Below, piece by piece: positions 8,490 through 17,629 of a stretch of DNA of 64,000 nucleotides. Numbering within the stretch: position 1 is the first letter of the stretch; each line of letters opens with the position of its first letter. The stretch is taken from contig VXTR01000075.1 of assembly GCA_009837355.1 (NCBI GenBank), positions 27,222-91,221 of the forward strand, in the 5' to 3' direction. A model generated the notes under the pieces. It was not told the origin of the DNA, did no database searches, and saw nothing but the letters and a program-made list of their open reading frames with translations. The position numbers and the translations under genes are program-made. This DNA is from Chloroflexota bacterium (GTDB lineage: Bacteria > Chloroflexota > Dehalococcoidia > Lucifugimonadales > UBA3495).

Positions 8490-9440
8490 ATGGGCGCGTA
8501 TGCCATCAAAAGGCTGATCTGGCTGCCCTTTCTCTTGATTATCGTAACCTTTGTTACGTTTGCCCTGCTGCGTTTCGGCCCGGGCGACCCGGTGCAGCTC
8601 TGGCTGGGGCAACACCAGAACGACGAAGTGCGTGAGCGCATCCGCGACCAGTTGGGCCTGGACGACCCGGTTCACGTCCAGTACGTCCGCTACATGGCAG
8701 GCGTAATTACACGGCTGGACTTTGGCGAAAGCTTTCGCTATCGCGGTCAGCCGGTTCGGGAGTTGATTGGCAAGCGCATTCTGGTGTCCTTGCAGCTGAA
8801 CGCGGCCGCCATCATCATCACTCTGGGCATCGGCATCCCGGTGGGGCTGCTGGCCGCCCTGCGCCAGGGAACCGGCTGGGACAATCTGATTGTGGCCATC
8901 GCCTTGGCCCTGCAGTCGTTGCCCGTTTTCATCACAGCCCCGGTATTGCTGCTCGTGTTCGCCTTGAAGGTTGACATCCTGCCTACCCATGGTTTTGAAG
9001 GCTTCTTTTCCCCCCACATCGTGATGCCTGCGGTCGTTATGGGCGTCCCAGGGATCGCCATCGTGGTGCGCCTGGTGCGAGCCAGCGTGTTGGACGTGCT
9101 GGGGCAGGACTATATCCGTACCGCCCGGGCCAAAGGGCTTGGTGAAACTACGGTGCGGTATCGCCATATCCTCCGCAACGCCCTCATTCCGGTGGCAACC
9201 TCTTTCGGTTTCATCCTCGCCGGGCTGGTTGGTGGCACCTTTATCGTGGAAACTTACTTCGGAATCCCCGGCGTCGGTCTCCTCACCGTGGAATCCGTTA
9301 TCGGTTCCAGAGATTATCCGGTGATAATGGCCTTCGCCATCATTTCCACCACCTTGTTCGTGGTGGCGAACCTGGTCGTTGACCTGATGTATCCGTGGCT
9401 GGACCCGCGCATCAGGCTGGGAGCCGGCTATGCTGCCTGA
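8490..9440 (+). CDS. ABC transporter permease, DppB/OppB-like
   Basis: A 316-residue inner-membrane protein with about six hydrophobic segments. It begins MGAYAIKRLIWLPFLLIIV and carries the DppB signature GPGDPV after the first membrane helix. The cytoplasmic EAA loop that contacts the ATPase is visible as DYIRTARAKGLGETTVRYRH. ATG 8490 is preferred over an upstream in-frame ATG because the upstream residues would be encoded by the intercistronic hairpin. It forms the translocation pore with the next gene, whose start overlaps its stop. No ATPase subunit gene is present in the window. Confidence 0.88.
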   Translation: MGAYAIKRLIWLPFLLIIVTFVTFALLRFGPGDPVQLWLGQHQNDEVRERIRDQLGLDDPVHVQYVRYMAGVITRLDFGESFRYRGQPVRELIGKRILVSLQLNAAAIIITLGIGIPVGLLAALRQGTGWDNLIVAIALALQSLPVFITAPVLLLVFALKVDILPTHGFEGFFSPHIVMPAVVMGVPGIAIVVRLVRASVLDVLGQDYIRTARAKGLGETTVRYRHILRNALIPVATSFGFILAGLVGGTFIVETYFGIPGVGLLTVESVIGSRDYPVIMAFAIISTTLFVVANLVVDLMYPWLDPRIRLGAGYAA

Positions 9441-10491
9441 CCGTTCCGGCCCGCGCGCTCGCGAGCACGGCCACGCTCAACACCTCGATACTGATGCTCA
9501 GCGTCTGGACTGGTCGGAGAACGAACTGGCCACCGACCAGATTTTGGAGTTGGACGCCCGCCCGGCCCGCGGCCACAGCTACTGGAGCCTGGCCTTCCGA
9601 CGGCTCGCCCGCAAAAAGCTGGCGATGATTTGCCTTTCCCTCATCATCCTGATGTACGGTGGGGCGTTGCTGTCACCCCTGGTTACCCCTTACGACTACC
9701 GGGCCATCGACCTGGAAAGCACACGTCAGGGGCCGTCGCTGGCCCATCCTTTTGGCACCGACCGACAGGGCCGCGATATGTTCACCAGGGTTATCTTCGG
9801 CCTGCGTACCACCGTAATAATCACCATCACATCGCTGCTGGGAGGCACCCTCATTTTGGGCATCGTCCTCGGACTGCTCAGCGGATATATGGGGCGATGG
9901 GTAGATTCGGTGATTATGCGTACCGGAGAGGTAATGTCGTCATTCCCGGAAATCCTCCTCCTCCTGATTTTCGTCGCCGCATTGCGGCCCCGCTTGCTCA
10001 CCGCGGTTCAAAACTTTGAGGACGCTACGGGCATTGACTGGATTATCCGTTTGGGGGTGCTGGATTTTGCCATCATCTCGGTTGGCCTGGCCATTTTCGG
10101 GTGGTTCGGCATGGCTCGCCTGGTACGCGGCCAGGTGCTGCAAGCCCGCGAAAGTCAATACGTCGAGGCAGCCCTGGTAATGGGCGCTTCCACCGCCCAT
10201 ATCCTGCGTGTCCACGTTCTGCGCAACATTCTCAGTCCGTTGATAGTGTCCGTATCCGCCGGGCTGGCCGGCGTGGCTGGCGCCGAGTTGGTGCTCAGCT
10301 GGATTGGCATCGGAGTTTTCCCTCCCACGCCAAGCCTGGGGCGTATGCTCTTTGAAAATGGCAGCGTCCAGGTTCTGCGCAACCATCCTCATCTGTTGCT
10401 GTTCCCCATCGGTACCGTTACCCTGCTCTTCTTCTGCTTCAACATCCTGGGCGACGCCGTGAATGACGCCTTCAATCCCCGCACCAGGTGA
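9430..10491 (+). CDS. ABC transporter permease, DppC/OppC-like
   Basis: A 353-residue permease whose ATG overlaps the end of the preceding gene by 11 bases, indicating translational coupling. After an unusually long polar N-terminus of about 60 residues comes the first membrane helix (MICLSLIILMYGGALLSPLV), then the OppC motif HPFGTDRQGRDMFTRVIFG and the EAA loop ESQYVEAALVMGAS. About six membrane segments are visible. With the upstream permease it would form the channel of a peptide-type importer. Confidence 0.88.
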   Translation: MLPDRSGPRAREHGHAQHLDTDAQRLDWSENELATDQILELDARPARGHSYWSLAFRRLARKKLAMICLSLIILMYGGALLSPLVTPYDYRAIDLESTRQGPSLAHPFGTDRQGRDMFTRVIFGLRTTVIITITSLLGGTLILGIVLGLLSGYMGRWVDSVIMRTGEVMSSFPEILLLLIFVAALRPRLLTAVQNFEDATGIDWIIRLGVLDFAIISVGLAIFGWFGMARLVRGQVLQARESQYVEAALVMGASTAHILRVHVLRNILSPLIVSVSAGLAGVAGAELVLSWIGIGVFPPTPSLGRMLFENGSVQVLRNHPHLLLFPIGTVTLLFFCFNILGDAVNDAFNPRTR

Positions 10492-10510
10492 ATTCCCCAA
10501 GGCCGGCAAA

Positions 10511-10539
10511 TTGATAATGCCGTTGGCCTGTGCTAACGT
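10511..10539 (+). promoter_or_regulatory. Candidate promoter of the DUF255-aspS transcript
   Basis: TTGATA (10511-10516) and TGC-TAACGT (10531-10539) are 17 bases apart, with the TGC extension seen at several other promoters in the window. The -10 hexamer matches consensus at only three of six positions. Confidence 0.4.
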
Positions 10540-10596
10540 TGATATTCGGCAATCCTACGGCGATGGCCATTCGACCTATCGGCAAGGAAACGGGCT

Positions 10597-12393
10597 TTGA
10601 GTATCACATCCGACAAACTTGTCGCCACAGGGGCTTCGCCGGCCGTGTCGTGGCGTCCCTGGGACGCTGAGGCTTTCGCCCTCGCCCAAGAATTGGACCG
10701 GCCCATACTTTTGTCAATTAACGGGGTCTGGTGCTACTGGTGCCACGAGATGGATGAGAGCACCTACGGCGATGGCGACGTTGCCCAGTTCGTGAATGAG
10801 CATTTCGTTCCTGTCCGGGTTGACACCGACCACCGGCCGGACATCAACGCACGCTACAACGTCGGCGGCTGGCCCACCACGTCGTTCCTCACTCCTCACG
10901 GCGGCTTCGTGGCCGGGGCTACCTACCTGCCGCCCGACCAGTTTCTCGCCATGCTGGATGAAGTTCGGCGAGCCTACGTAGAACGTAAGCCGGAGCTATA
11001 TCAGCAGGGCAACGACATTCTTCGTCAACGCCGCGAACACGCCGCCCGGGTATCCGCCGGCCAAGAGCCCGACGTAACTCTGCCAGACAGCATCACCCGC
11101 CGCGTTGCCGGAACTTACGACCCCACTAACGGCGGGTTTGGCGTCGAACCCAAATTCCCGGCCGCTCCAATGCTGCGCCTGCTGCTGCATCGTTATCGCG
11201 CCACCTGCGAGCCCTTTTTCCGCGTGATGCTTGAAAAAAGCCTTGACGCCCTGGTGAAAGGCGAATTGCATGACGACGTGGACGGGGGATTCTTCCGCTT
11301 TGTCACCTCATCAGACTGGACGCAGCCTCAGCACGAAAAGATGGCCGAGGACAACATCGCCCTGGCCGAAGTGCTGATGGACTCCGGCATCATCCTGCAA
11401 CGCCCCGACTATCTGCGCTGCGCCGAAAAAACCGTCGATTACATTCTGGGCAATTTGTATGACGCTGAAACCGCAGGAATCAGAGGCAGTCAGGGGGCGC
11501 ATTCGGATTACTTTGCCAAGCCTCCCGAACTGCGGGCAACACTGACGCCGCCGCCAACCGACCCGTGGTGCTATACAGCAATTACGTCACAGACCGCTTC
11601 GCTACTCTTTGGAGCTGCCTGGAAGCTGGGCCGACCAAGTCTGGCCGGAATTGCCATGGAGCTGCTCGACGGACTGGTTACGCGGGCTGATGCCGGGCGG
11701 TTGCCCCACGTGTTCACTGGGTCGGGGCCCGTTGTGTCCGCCGAAGGGGACCTGCTGGGCGATTGGGCCTGGTTTCTACTGGCCGCGCTGGACGGGTACG
11801 ATGCCACGCCTGAAGCCTCGGAACGCTACCGGGAAGCCGCCGAAAACGCTGCAGGAGTGCTCCTGGAACGTTTCCTGGATGGCCCACGAGGTGGGTTCTG
11901 CGACATCGAGGATACCCCGGAACGGCCCGGTTACCTTCGGGTCAGGGAGAAGCCTCTGGCTGAGAACGTGGCCGCCGCCGTGGGCATGATGCGTCTGCAT
12001 CACGTTACGATGGAAGAACGCTACCGGCAAACGGCGCGCCATACTTTGAGCGCATACGTGGAGGCCAACCGCGATTACGGTGAACTGGCCGCCGACTACG
12101 CCATCGCCGTGGATCGCTATTTGCACCCAGTCGTTGAGGTTACGGTAGAAGGTAAGCCGGACGCGCCCGATGCCGGCGCCATGTTAGCCGCTGCCATGAG
12201 GCTGACCGAACCGAATCTGCTGGTCAAGCTGTCGACCGTTGATAACGCGGAGGCTACAGCCCAGGCTCATGTTTGCCTGGATACAGTATGCTATCCTCCG
12301 GTATCCGACCCTGCTGCACTGGCTGATGCTGTTGCCAATAGCAGCACAGTCTCGGACAGTCCCTTTCAAAACGTGCTTGACCTTCTGGGGTGA
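10597..12393 (+). CDS. DUF255 thioredoxin-domain protein (YyaL-like)
   Basis: A 598-residue protein with an N-terminal thioredoxin fold (residues 15-130) and a C-terminal alpha/alpha-barrel resembling six-hairpin glycosidases. The redox motif is WCYWCH (Cys46, Cys49), whereas family members more often read WCHVM; the second Cys is retained. GGWPTTSFLTPHG matches the family's cis-Pro region, and FGVEPKFPAAPML lies at the domain junction. Start is TTG 10597 with AAGGAAA upstream. Function of the family is unknown; roles in redox or N-acylglucosamine-epimerase-like chemistry have been suggested from fold only. It is followed 42 bases later by aspS. Confidence 0.82.
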   Translation: MSITSDKLVATGASPAVSWRPWDAEAFALAQELDRPILLSINGVWCYWCHEMDESTYGDGDVAQFVNEHFVPVRVDTDHRPDINARYNVGGWPTTSFLTPHGGFVAGATYLPPDQFLAMLDEVRRAYVERKPELYQQGNDILRQRREHAARVSAGQEPDVTLPDSITRRVAGTYDPTNGGFGVEPKFPAAPMLRLLLHRYRATCEPFFRVMLEKSLDALVKGELHDDVDGGFFRFVTSSDWTQPQHEKMAEDNIALAEVLMDSGIILQRPDYLRCAEKTVDYILGNLYDAETAGIRGSQGAHSDYFAKPPELRATLTPPPTDPWCYTAITSQTASLLFGAAWKLGRPSLAGIAMELLDGLVTRADAGRLPHVFTGSGPVVSAEGDLLGDWAWFLLAALDGYDATPEASERYREAAENAAGVLLERFLDGPRGGFCDIEDTPERPGYLRVREKPLAENVAAAVGMMRLHHVTMEERYRQTARHTLSAYVEANRDYGELAADYAIAVDRYLHPVVEVTVEGKPDAPDAGAMLAAAMRLTEPNLLVKLSTVDNAEATAQAHVCLDTVCYPPVSDPAALADAVANSSTVSDSPFQNVLDLLG

Positions 12394-12435
12394 CGGTAAA
12401 CTGCTCTCGTCGCCCGATAATGAGGAGTTGATACT

Positions 12436-14226
12436 CTGAAGACCCAAGACTGCGGCGAACTGCACGCCGCCCATGAGGGTTCCACCACTACGCTGGCCGG
12501 CTGGGTCAGCCGCCGGCGAGACCACGGCGGAATCATTTTCATAGATTTACGCGATCGTTCCGGGTTCGTGCAAGTGGTGCTCAATCCCGAGCATCTGTCC
12601 CAGGCAGATTACGATGTGGCTGAACGCCTACGCTCAGAATGGTGCGTGCAGGTTACGGGAACCGTCCGCAAGCGGCCGGAGGGCTCCGAGAACCCGGCTT
12701 TGGCCACCGGCGACGTGGAGGTGATGGCGGAAAGCGTCACCGCGCTCAACCAGTCACTGACGCCGCCTTTCTACATTACTGACGATGTTCACGCGGATGA
12801 AAGCCTGCGCCTGCGCTACCGATATTTGGACCTGCGGCGGCCGGCGATGCAGGAAAATCTGCGTCTGCGTCATCAAGTGGTGAAGTATATACGCGATTAC
12901 CTGGATGGCCATGGTTTCCTGGAAATAGAAACGCCGATCCTCATCAAGAGTACGCCGGAGGGGGCGCGGGACTTTCTGGTGCCCAGTCGGATGCAGCCGG
13001 GCAGTTTTTACGCTTTACCTCAATCACCGCAGCAACTCAAGCAGTTGCTGATGGTAAGCGGGGTGGAACGGTACTTCCAGATTGCCCGCTGCTTCCGGGA
13101 TGAAGACCTGCGCGCCGACCGCCAGCCGGAATTCACCCAACTGGACCTGGAAATGAGTTTTGTCAACGAATCGGACGTGCTAACCCTCATCGAGGGGCTG
13201 TACGCCGGCATCGTTCGGGAATTGACACCCAAGTTCAAGGTCAAGACGCCGTTCCCATACCTCACCTATGCCGACGCCATGGCGCGCTACGGCAGCGACA
13301 AACCCGACCTGCGCTACGGTTTGGAAATGGCCGACGTGAGCGACCTGGCCGCCGAAACTGAATTCCGCGTCTTCCACGGCATCCTCGACCGGGGTGGCAT
13401 TATCAAAGCTATGGCCGTGCCGGGACAGGGCGGCCTTTCCGGCTCCGACATGCGCCGCATGGAGGAAGTTGCCAAAGAGTTTGGAGCGGGCGGCATGAGC
13501 CACGTCAGGTTGACCGGCGAGGGGCCGGCGGGCACCCTCGCGGAGGAAGACGCGCTGCTGTCTCCCGGTCTGAGAATGCCGATTGAATGGGTAATTCGCC
13601 TGGCAGAACGGGCCGGCGCCAACCGGGGCGACCTGATAATCCTGATGGCCGGCTCCCCAAAGCTGGCGAACCAATGGCTGGCGTCCATGCGCTCCTACCT
13701 AGCCGAGCGTCTGGAACTGGCCGACCCGCACACGCTGGCCTTCGCTTTCGTCACCGACTTTCCAATGTTCGAATGGGATGACGATGCTCATCGCTGGGAT
13801 TCGACGCATCATCCCTTCACGGCGCCAGCCTCAGGCCATGAAGAGATGCTGGACGGGGATGATCTTGCCAACATCCCATCGCGGGCTTACGACCTGGTAT
13901 GTAACGGCTCGGAGCTGGCCAGCGGTAGCATTCGAATCCACCAACGTGAGTTGCAGGAAAAAATCTTCGGCATCCTGGGCTACACACCTGAGCAGGTGCA
14001 GGAGCGTTTCGGTCACATCCTTGAGGCCTTCGACTATGGCGCGCCGCCCCATGGTGGAATCGCTCCCGGCATCGACCGACTGGTAGCTATACTTGCCGGG
14101 GCCGATTCGCTGCGGGAAGTAATCGCCTTCCCCAAGACGCAGAGCGGCTCCGACCTGCTTTTCGGCGCGCCGGCAGCAGTTGATTTCTCGCAACTGAAAG
14201 ACTTGGGAATCCGGACAGTGGAATAA
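12436..14226 (+). CDS. aspS: Aspartyl-tRNA synthetase (bacterial type), apparent CTG start
   Basis: A 596-residue class II synthetase charging tRNA-Asp (and possibly tRNA-Asn). The homology covers the complete N-terminal OB domain starting [14 protein letters not shown] and [19 protein letters not shown], upstream of the first ATG (12568). The frame is closed by TGA at 12421 and the only plausible initiator in between is CTG 12436, which has GAGGAG eight bases before it. Class II motifs are visible: motif 2 [18 protein letters not shown] and motif 3 [15 protein letters not shown]. The bacterial GAD insertion domain lies between about 290 and 410. It is followed by an aminotransferase 23 bases later. 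Confidence 0.93.
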   Translation: MKTQDCGELHAAHEGSTTTLAGWVSRRRDHGGIIFIDLRDRSGFVQVVLNPEHLSQADYDVAERLRSEWCVQVTGTVRKRPEGSENPALATGDVEVMAESVTALNQSLTPPFYITDDVHADESLRLRYRYLDLRRPAMQENLRLRHQVVKYIRDYLDGHGFLEIETPILIKSTPEGARDFLVPSRMQPGSFYALPQSPQQLKQLLMVSGVERYFQIARCFRDEDLRADRQPEFTQLDLEMSFVNESDVLTLIEGLYAGIVRELTPKFKVKTPFPYLTYADAMARYGSDKPDLRYGLEMADVSDLAAETEFRVFHGILDRGGIIKAMAVPGQGGLSGSDMRRMEEVAKEFGAGGMSHVRLTGEGPAGTLAEEDALLSPGLRMPIEWVIRLAERAGANRGDLIILMAGSPKLANQWLASMRSYLAERLELADPHTLAFAFVTDFPMFEWDDDAHRWDSTHHPFTAPASGHEEMLDGDDLANIPSRAYDLVCNGSELASGSIRIHQRELQEKIFGILGYTPEQVQERFGHILEAFDYGAPPHGGIAPGIDRLVAILAGADSLREVIAFPKTQSGSDLLFGAPAAVDFSQLKDLGIRTVE

Positions 14227-14249
14227 CGGCAATCTGGAGGAAGAGCAAG

Positions 14250-15437
14250 ATGACCCAATTCAACTACGACGGTCTGTTCGCGGGCAATGCGCCGATAACC
14301 ACTCGGAGCGCGAACCGGAACGCCAAGTACGACTTTGCAGTCGCCTATCCCGACCCCGACACTCTACCGCTGGAGGGTCTCGTTGACTCGCTCCGCGTCG
14401 CGTTGGAACGCGAAGGGAGGGAACTGGCATATTACCCGGTGGCAGCAGGTTACCCTCCGCTGCGGGAGCTGGTCGCCGACAAGCTCCGCCGTGACCGCGA
14501 GATGGATGTGTCCGCCGACGACATCATTCTCACCTCTGGCTCCGGGGAAGCTATTAATATGCTCATCCAAGCCCTTACCGACCCCGGCGACGTGCTGCTG
14601 ACCGAAGAGTACGTGTATCTCGGCACCATGCGCCAGATGCGGCTCTGGAGCGCGCAAGTAGTGGGGGTGAAATGCGACGATCAGGGTCTGATTCCTGAGG
14701 CATTGGATGAGACCATCCGCGCCCAGACCGCTGCTGGCCGGCGGGTCAAGTTCCTGTACACCATCCCTACCTTCCAGAACCCGTTGGGGTGGACGATGAC
14801 CCTGGAGCGCCGCCAGCGCACTTTGGAAATCTGCCAGAGTCACGGCGTTCCAATCCTTGAAGACGACTGCTATGTTGACCTACGCTTTGAAGGCGAAGAC
14901 GTTACCTCAATGGGCAGCATGGACGACAGCGGTCAGGTGCTCTACGTCGGCTCGATGTCCAAGATTATCGCGCCCGGCGTCCGCATGGGCTATCTGGTCG
15001 CTCCTGAAGAAGTTCGCCAGCGTGCGCTGAGCTTCAAGTCCGGCGGCGTCAACCAGTTTGCCGCCCTGGCCATTGAGGAGTACCTTCGCAACCACATGTA
15101 CGACCATATTGACGAGGAAAACCAGGCCTTGCGGGTCAAACGCGACGCCATGCTGGCCGCTTTGGGTGAGCACTTCGGTAACCGCGCCACCTGGACCAAG
15201 CCCGAAGGCGGCTTGTATGTCTGGCTGACCATGCCGGAGGGCACAGACCTCGCCAGCCTGCAGGAGCAGTCATTCCAGGAAGGCGTCGGCTACTACAACG
15301 GGTCAATGTTCTCGCCGGAGGGGAACGGCAAGAACATGGCCCGCTTATGCTTCGGGCATCCTACCGCCGAAACCGTTTCCGAGGGAATCGCAGAACTGGC
15401 GAACATCTTTGAGCGGCACAAGATTTTCACTGGATAG
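14250..15437 (+). CDS. PLP-dependent class I/II aminotransferase (LysN/MocR-like catalytic domain)
   Basis: A 395-residue fold-type I aminotransferase without a fused GntR DNA-binding domain. Recognisable segments are YPVAAGYPPLRELVADKL near the N-terminus, LYTIPTFQNPLGWTM (substrate/cofactor region), LEDDCYVDLRF (Asp that contacts the PLP nitrogen) and VGSMSKIIAPGVRMGYL (Schiff-base lysine). These match the 2-aminoadipate/aromatic aminotransferase branch. ATG 14250 has GGAGGAAGAG upstream. It follows aspS and ends before a strong bidirectional terminator. The substrate cannot be named from sequence. Confidence 0.85.
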   Translation: MTQFNYDGLFAGNAPITTRSANRNAKYDFAVAYPDPDTLPLEGLVDSLRVALEREGRELAYYPVAAGYPPLRELVADKLRRDREMDVSADDIILTSGSGEAINMLIQALTDPGDVLLTEEYVYLGTMRQMRLWSAQVVGVKCDDQGLIPEALDETIRAQTAAGRRVKFLYTIPTFQNPLGWTMTLERRQRTLEICQSHGVPILEDDCYVDLRFEGEDVTSMGSMDDSGQVLYVGSMSKIIAPGVRMGYLVAPEEVRQRALSFKSGGVNQFAALAIEEYLRNHMYDHIDEENQALRVKRDAMLAALGEHFGNRATWTKPEGGLYVWLTMPEGTDLASLQEQSFQEGVGYYNGSMFSPEGNGKNMARLCFGHPTAETVSEGIAELANIFERHKIFTG

Positions 15438-15462
15438 ACTGCGCCTACAGCCAGGAAAACGC

Positions 15463-15487
15463 GGGGGCGGGTTTAAAACCCGCCCCC
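15463..15487. terminator. Bidirectional terminator between convergent aminotransferase and fbp genes
   Basis: GGGGGCGGG and CCCGCCCCC form a perfect 9-bp stem around TTTAAAA, in the 78-base gap between two converging genes. On the minus strand it is followed by GCGTTTT, fitting a terminator for fbp; on the plus strand the T run is lacking. Confidence 0.7.
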
Positions 15488-15515
15488 AGATATTGTGCCG
15501 GACGACCTATCGGCC

Positions 15516-16691
15516 TTAGTCGCCGCCGCCGGTGGCCATCGCTTCTGCCGGTTGGTGGCCATTGGTGCGGATGGCGAAGCGATCCACCAGGTCGCCGATG
15601 CTCTGACGGAAGCCGGAGTATTCCAGTTCGCCGTAGGGCAGCATGGCCGCGCCGGACCATCCCTGTGAGCGCATGGCGATGCCTTTTTCTTGCGCCAGCA
15701 TGCGAGTATGGTCCCACGCCGGGTTATCAAAAAAGTCGGTGGAGGATTCGGCGAACTTGCCCTCGCCGTTGATGCTGAACCCCACGCATGACACCAACGG
15801 CAGGCAGTACATGCCCGTTACTGCCGTGTTGATGGGCACCGGCATCAGCGGCATCACGTGGGAGCCGCGGGCATCGCCGCCAATGTAGTGGGCCTTGGTA
15901 TAAGGAGAAATCAGTTCTTCCGGCGCCGGGAAAATACCCTGGTTACGCACCACCGCCACCGGATCATCCTTACCTGTGTAGCTGCCGGCGATGTTATGCA
16001 GCCGCGTAGCGGAGATAGCCGCCGCCGTCTGTCCGCTGTACCGCGAAACCACGCTCTCGATGGCGAATCGCTCGTTGTCCCGCAGCAGTACGGTGATCTT
16101 GTAGTAGTCCTCCGGCGCGTTCAGCGAGATGATACTGTCCCCGTCGGTGTTGTCCATGTCTATGATGTTGAAGGTGAAGCCTTCGCCCAGACGCGGCAAC
16201 ATAAGCCCAGCGCAGTACATCGGGTCGGCAAAGCCGAGGAACGTTGGCAGGTTGTAAGCGCCGGGGCCACACTTGTCGGCCGCCAGGACGAAGAACGACT
16301 CCGCCGGCCGCAATGGGTTCGTCTTCACCGGGTCGTGCTCAAAGGTAATTTCCGCCACGGCCGGGCCGGCACCGCGAATGTTGCCGGAGGGGGCATCAAC
16401 CAACAGGTCCTGGCCAGCGCCGTAAAGACCATATTCACGCGCGATTTCGGTTGCTTCGATGAACGAATCCCAGGCAAACTGGTGCACCCGCTCGTCGTTG
16501 TCTCCCCGCGTATGCGTGCTGGTAATGCAGATGTCATCACCAGTATGGCCAACGTAGGCGTCGATGAGCAGACCGTCCCTGATTGCCTTGTCGGCGGCGG
16601 CGCGGACCGCTTCCATCATCCGGTCCGACGGCTTGGTGTGGCCACCGATAGAGCCAACGTCAGCCTTGAGCACGGAAATCGTCAAATCCAT
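15516..16691 (-). CDS. fbp: Fructose-1,6-bisphosphate aldolase/phosphatase (class V FBPase, archaeal type)
   Basis: A 391-residue bifunctional enzyme of the FBPase class V family that condenses triose phosphates to fructose-1,6-bisphosphate and dephosphorylates it, driving gluconeogenesis one way. The N-terminus MDLTISVLKADVGSIGGHT contains the metal-binding Asp; HTGDDICI and GDNDERVH supply further ligands. SYTGKDDPV holds the Tyr and the Schiff-base Lys (Tyr-x-x-Lys) used in the aldolase mode, so both activities look intact. ATG 16691 is preceded by AGAGGGAGA. This enzyme is best known from archaea and deep-branching bacteria and supports an autotrophic or organic-acid-based carbon metabolism. 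Confidence 0.92.
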   Translation of the reverse strand: MDLTISVLKADVGSIGGHTKPSDRMMEAVRAAADKAIRDGLLIDAYVGHTGDDICITSTHTRGDNDERVHQFAWDSFIEATEIAREYGLYGAGQDLLVDAPSGNIRGAGPAVAEITFEHDPVKTNPLRPAESFFVLAADKCGPGAYNLPTFLGFADPMYCAGLMLPRLGEGFTFNIIDMDNTDGDSIISLNAPEDYYKITVLLRDNERFAIESVVSRYSGQTAAAISATRLHNIAGSYTGKDDPVAVVRNQGIFPAPEELISPYTKAHYIGGDARGSHVMPLMPVPINTAVTGMYCLPLVSCVGFSINGEGKFAESSTDFFDNPAWDHTRMLAQEKGIAMRSQGWSGAAMLPYGELEYSGFRQSIGDLVDRFAIRTNGHQPAEAMATGGGD

Positions 16692-16776
16692 CAGAATTCT
16701 CCCTCTTGCCGCATCAGTGAGTCCAATAAGTAAGATGATGCGGTCACTGATTGGTTTCCAGTGATTGGTAAATTGT

Positions 16777-16805
16777 ACGATAGCATCGCCCGTTTGACAC
16801 GTCAA
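16777..16805 (-). promoter_or_regulatory. Candidate promoter of fbp
   Basis: TTGACG (16805-16800) and TGC-TATCGT (16785-16777) on the minus strand are 17 bases apart. The leader to ATG 16691 would be about 80 bases. Confidence 0.5.
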
Positions 16806-16806
16806 T

Positions 16807-16836
16807 TTGCCGATGTGGTGGCAATCCGGTTATAAT
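16807..16836 (+). promoter_or_regulatory. Candidate promoter of the zinc-ribbon/TPR gene
   Basis: TTGCCG (16807-16812) and a perfect TATAAT (16831-16836) are 18 bases apart. It lies directly beside the fbp promoter on the opposite strand, making a compact divergent promoter pair. Confidence 0.5.
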
Positions 16837-16866
16837 ACCCTTGACTCTAACGGATACCGGGTAGGG

Positions 16867-17628
16867 ATGGACGTAATCCTGCAAATACTGTCAGTGCTCT
16901 TCGTAGTGCTGTGGACAGCCCGACTTGCTTATCGGAAGGGCCGCAACCCGTTGCTATGGGCTGGAATGGCTGTGCTGCCGGTAGTGGCGGTCAGGGCCTT
17001 CGGATTGCCTGAACCCATTACGATACTGTGCATGGGGCCGATGATCGCCTTGGTGTTCGTCCGTTCACGTGCCAGCGCCGCCGCCAACGATGATGCGGTT
17101 TCAACGGTTATATGCCCCAGGTGCCAACATTCCCATGAACCGGGTCCCAGCTTCTGCACCAACTGCGGATGGGAACTCAGCCGGGTTTACGCCACCGCCG
17201 ACGCTGCGCTAGAACCGACGGAATCGGTTGAATCCGTCATGGCCGCGTCAACGACCGAAACCGCCGAGCCCGATACTGCCGCAGAGCAATCCACACCGAC
17301 CATATCCCCGGAACCGGTGCTGGCCTCCGAGCAAAATGCTCAGCCAGCCTCAGTGACTGCAACGACCCGGGACGAGGGCGAACCGGCTGCAGCCTTTACC
17401 TCGGCGCCGATGAAGATCACGCGACCGCTTACGGCGTCCGGCATGACGGAGGCCGGGTTGTCCCTTTTCAACCAAGGGCGTTTCCGAGAGGCCGTTGACC
17501 AGTTTACCAAGGCAATAGCCTTGGACCCGCGCTACCGGGACGCATGGGCCAATCGCGCCAAAGCCTACAGCGAGTTGGGGCTATTGGACAAAGCAGACGC
17601 CGACCAGCGACAGTTAGAAGCGATCTAA
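16867..17628 (+). CDS. Hypothetical membrane protein with zinc ribbon and TPR repeats
   Basis: A 253-residue protein of unknown function. Two hydrophobic segments lie at residues 1-20 (MDVILQILSVLFVVLWTARL) and about 30-60. They are followed by a zinc ribbon, CPRC-x11-CTNC, then an acidic Ala/Thr/Pro/Glu-rich linker of about 80 residues. The last 55 residues hold a tetratricopeptide unit: AGLSLFNQGRFREAVDQF and YRDAWANRAKAYSELGLLD. The layout suggests a membrane-anchored scaffold with a cytoplasmic protein-binding tail. ATG 16867 has GGGTAGGG upstream. Its stop codon falls one base from the end of the convergent fabI. Confidence 0.7.
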   Translation: MDVILQILSVLFVVLWTARLAYRKGRNPLLWAGMAVLPVVAVRAFGLPEPITILCMGPMIALVFVRSRASAAANDDAVSTVICPRCQHSHEPGPSFCTNCGWELSRVYATADAALEPTESVESVMAASTTETAEPDTAAEQSTPTISPEPVLASEQNAQPASVTATTRDEGEPAAAFTSAPMKITRPLTASGMTEAGLSLFNQGRFREAVDQFTKAIALDPRYRDAWANRAKAYSELGLLDKADADQRQLEAI

Positions 17629-17629
17629 C

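Noticed and set aside
16794..16836. TTGACA at 16794 with TATAAT at 16831 as one promoter
   Set aside because: The 31-base spacing is far too long; TTGCCG at 16807 gives a normal 18-base spacer.
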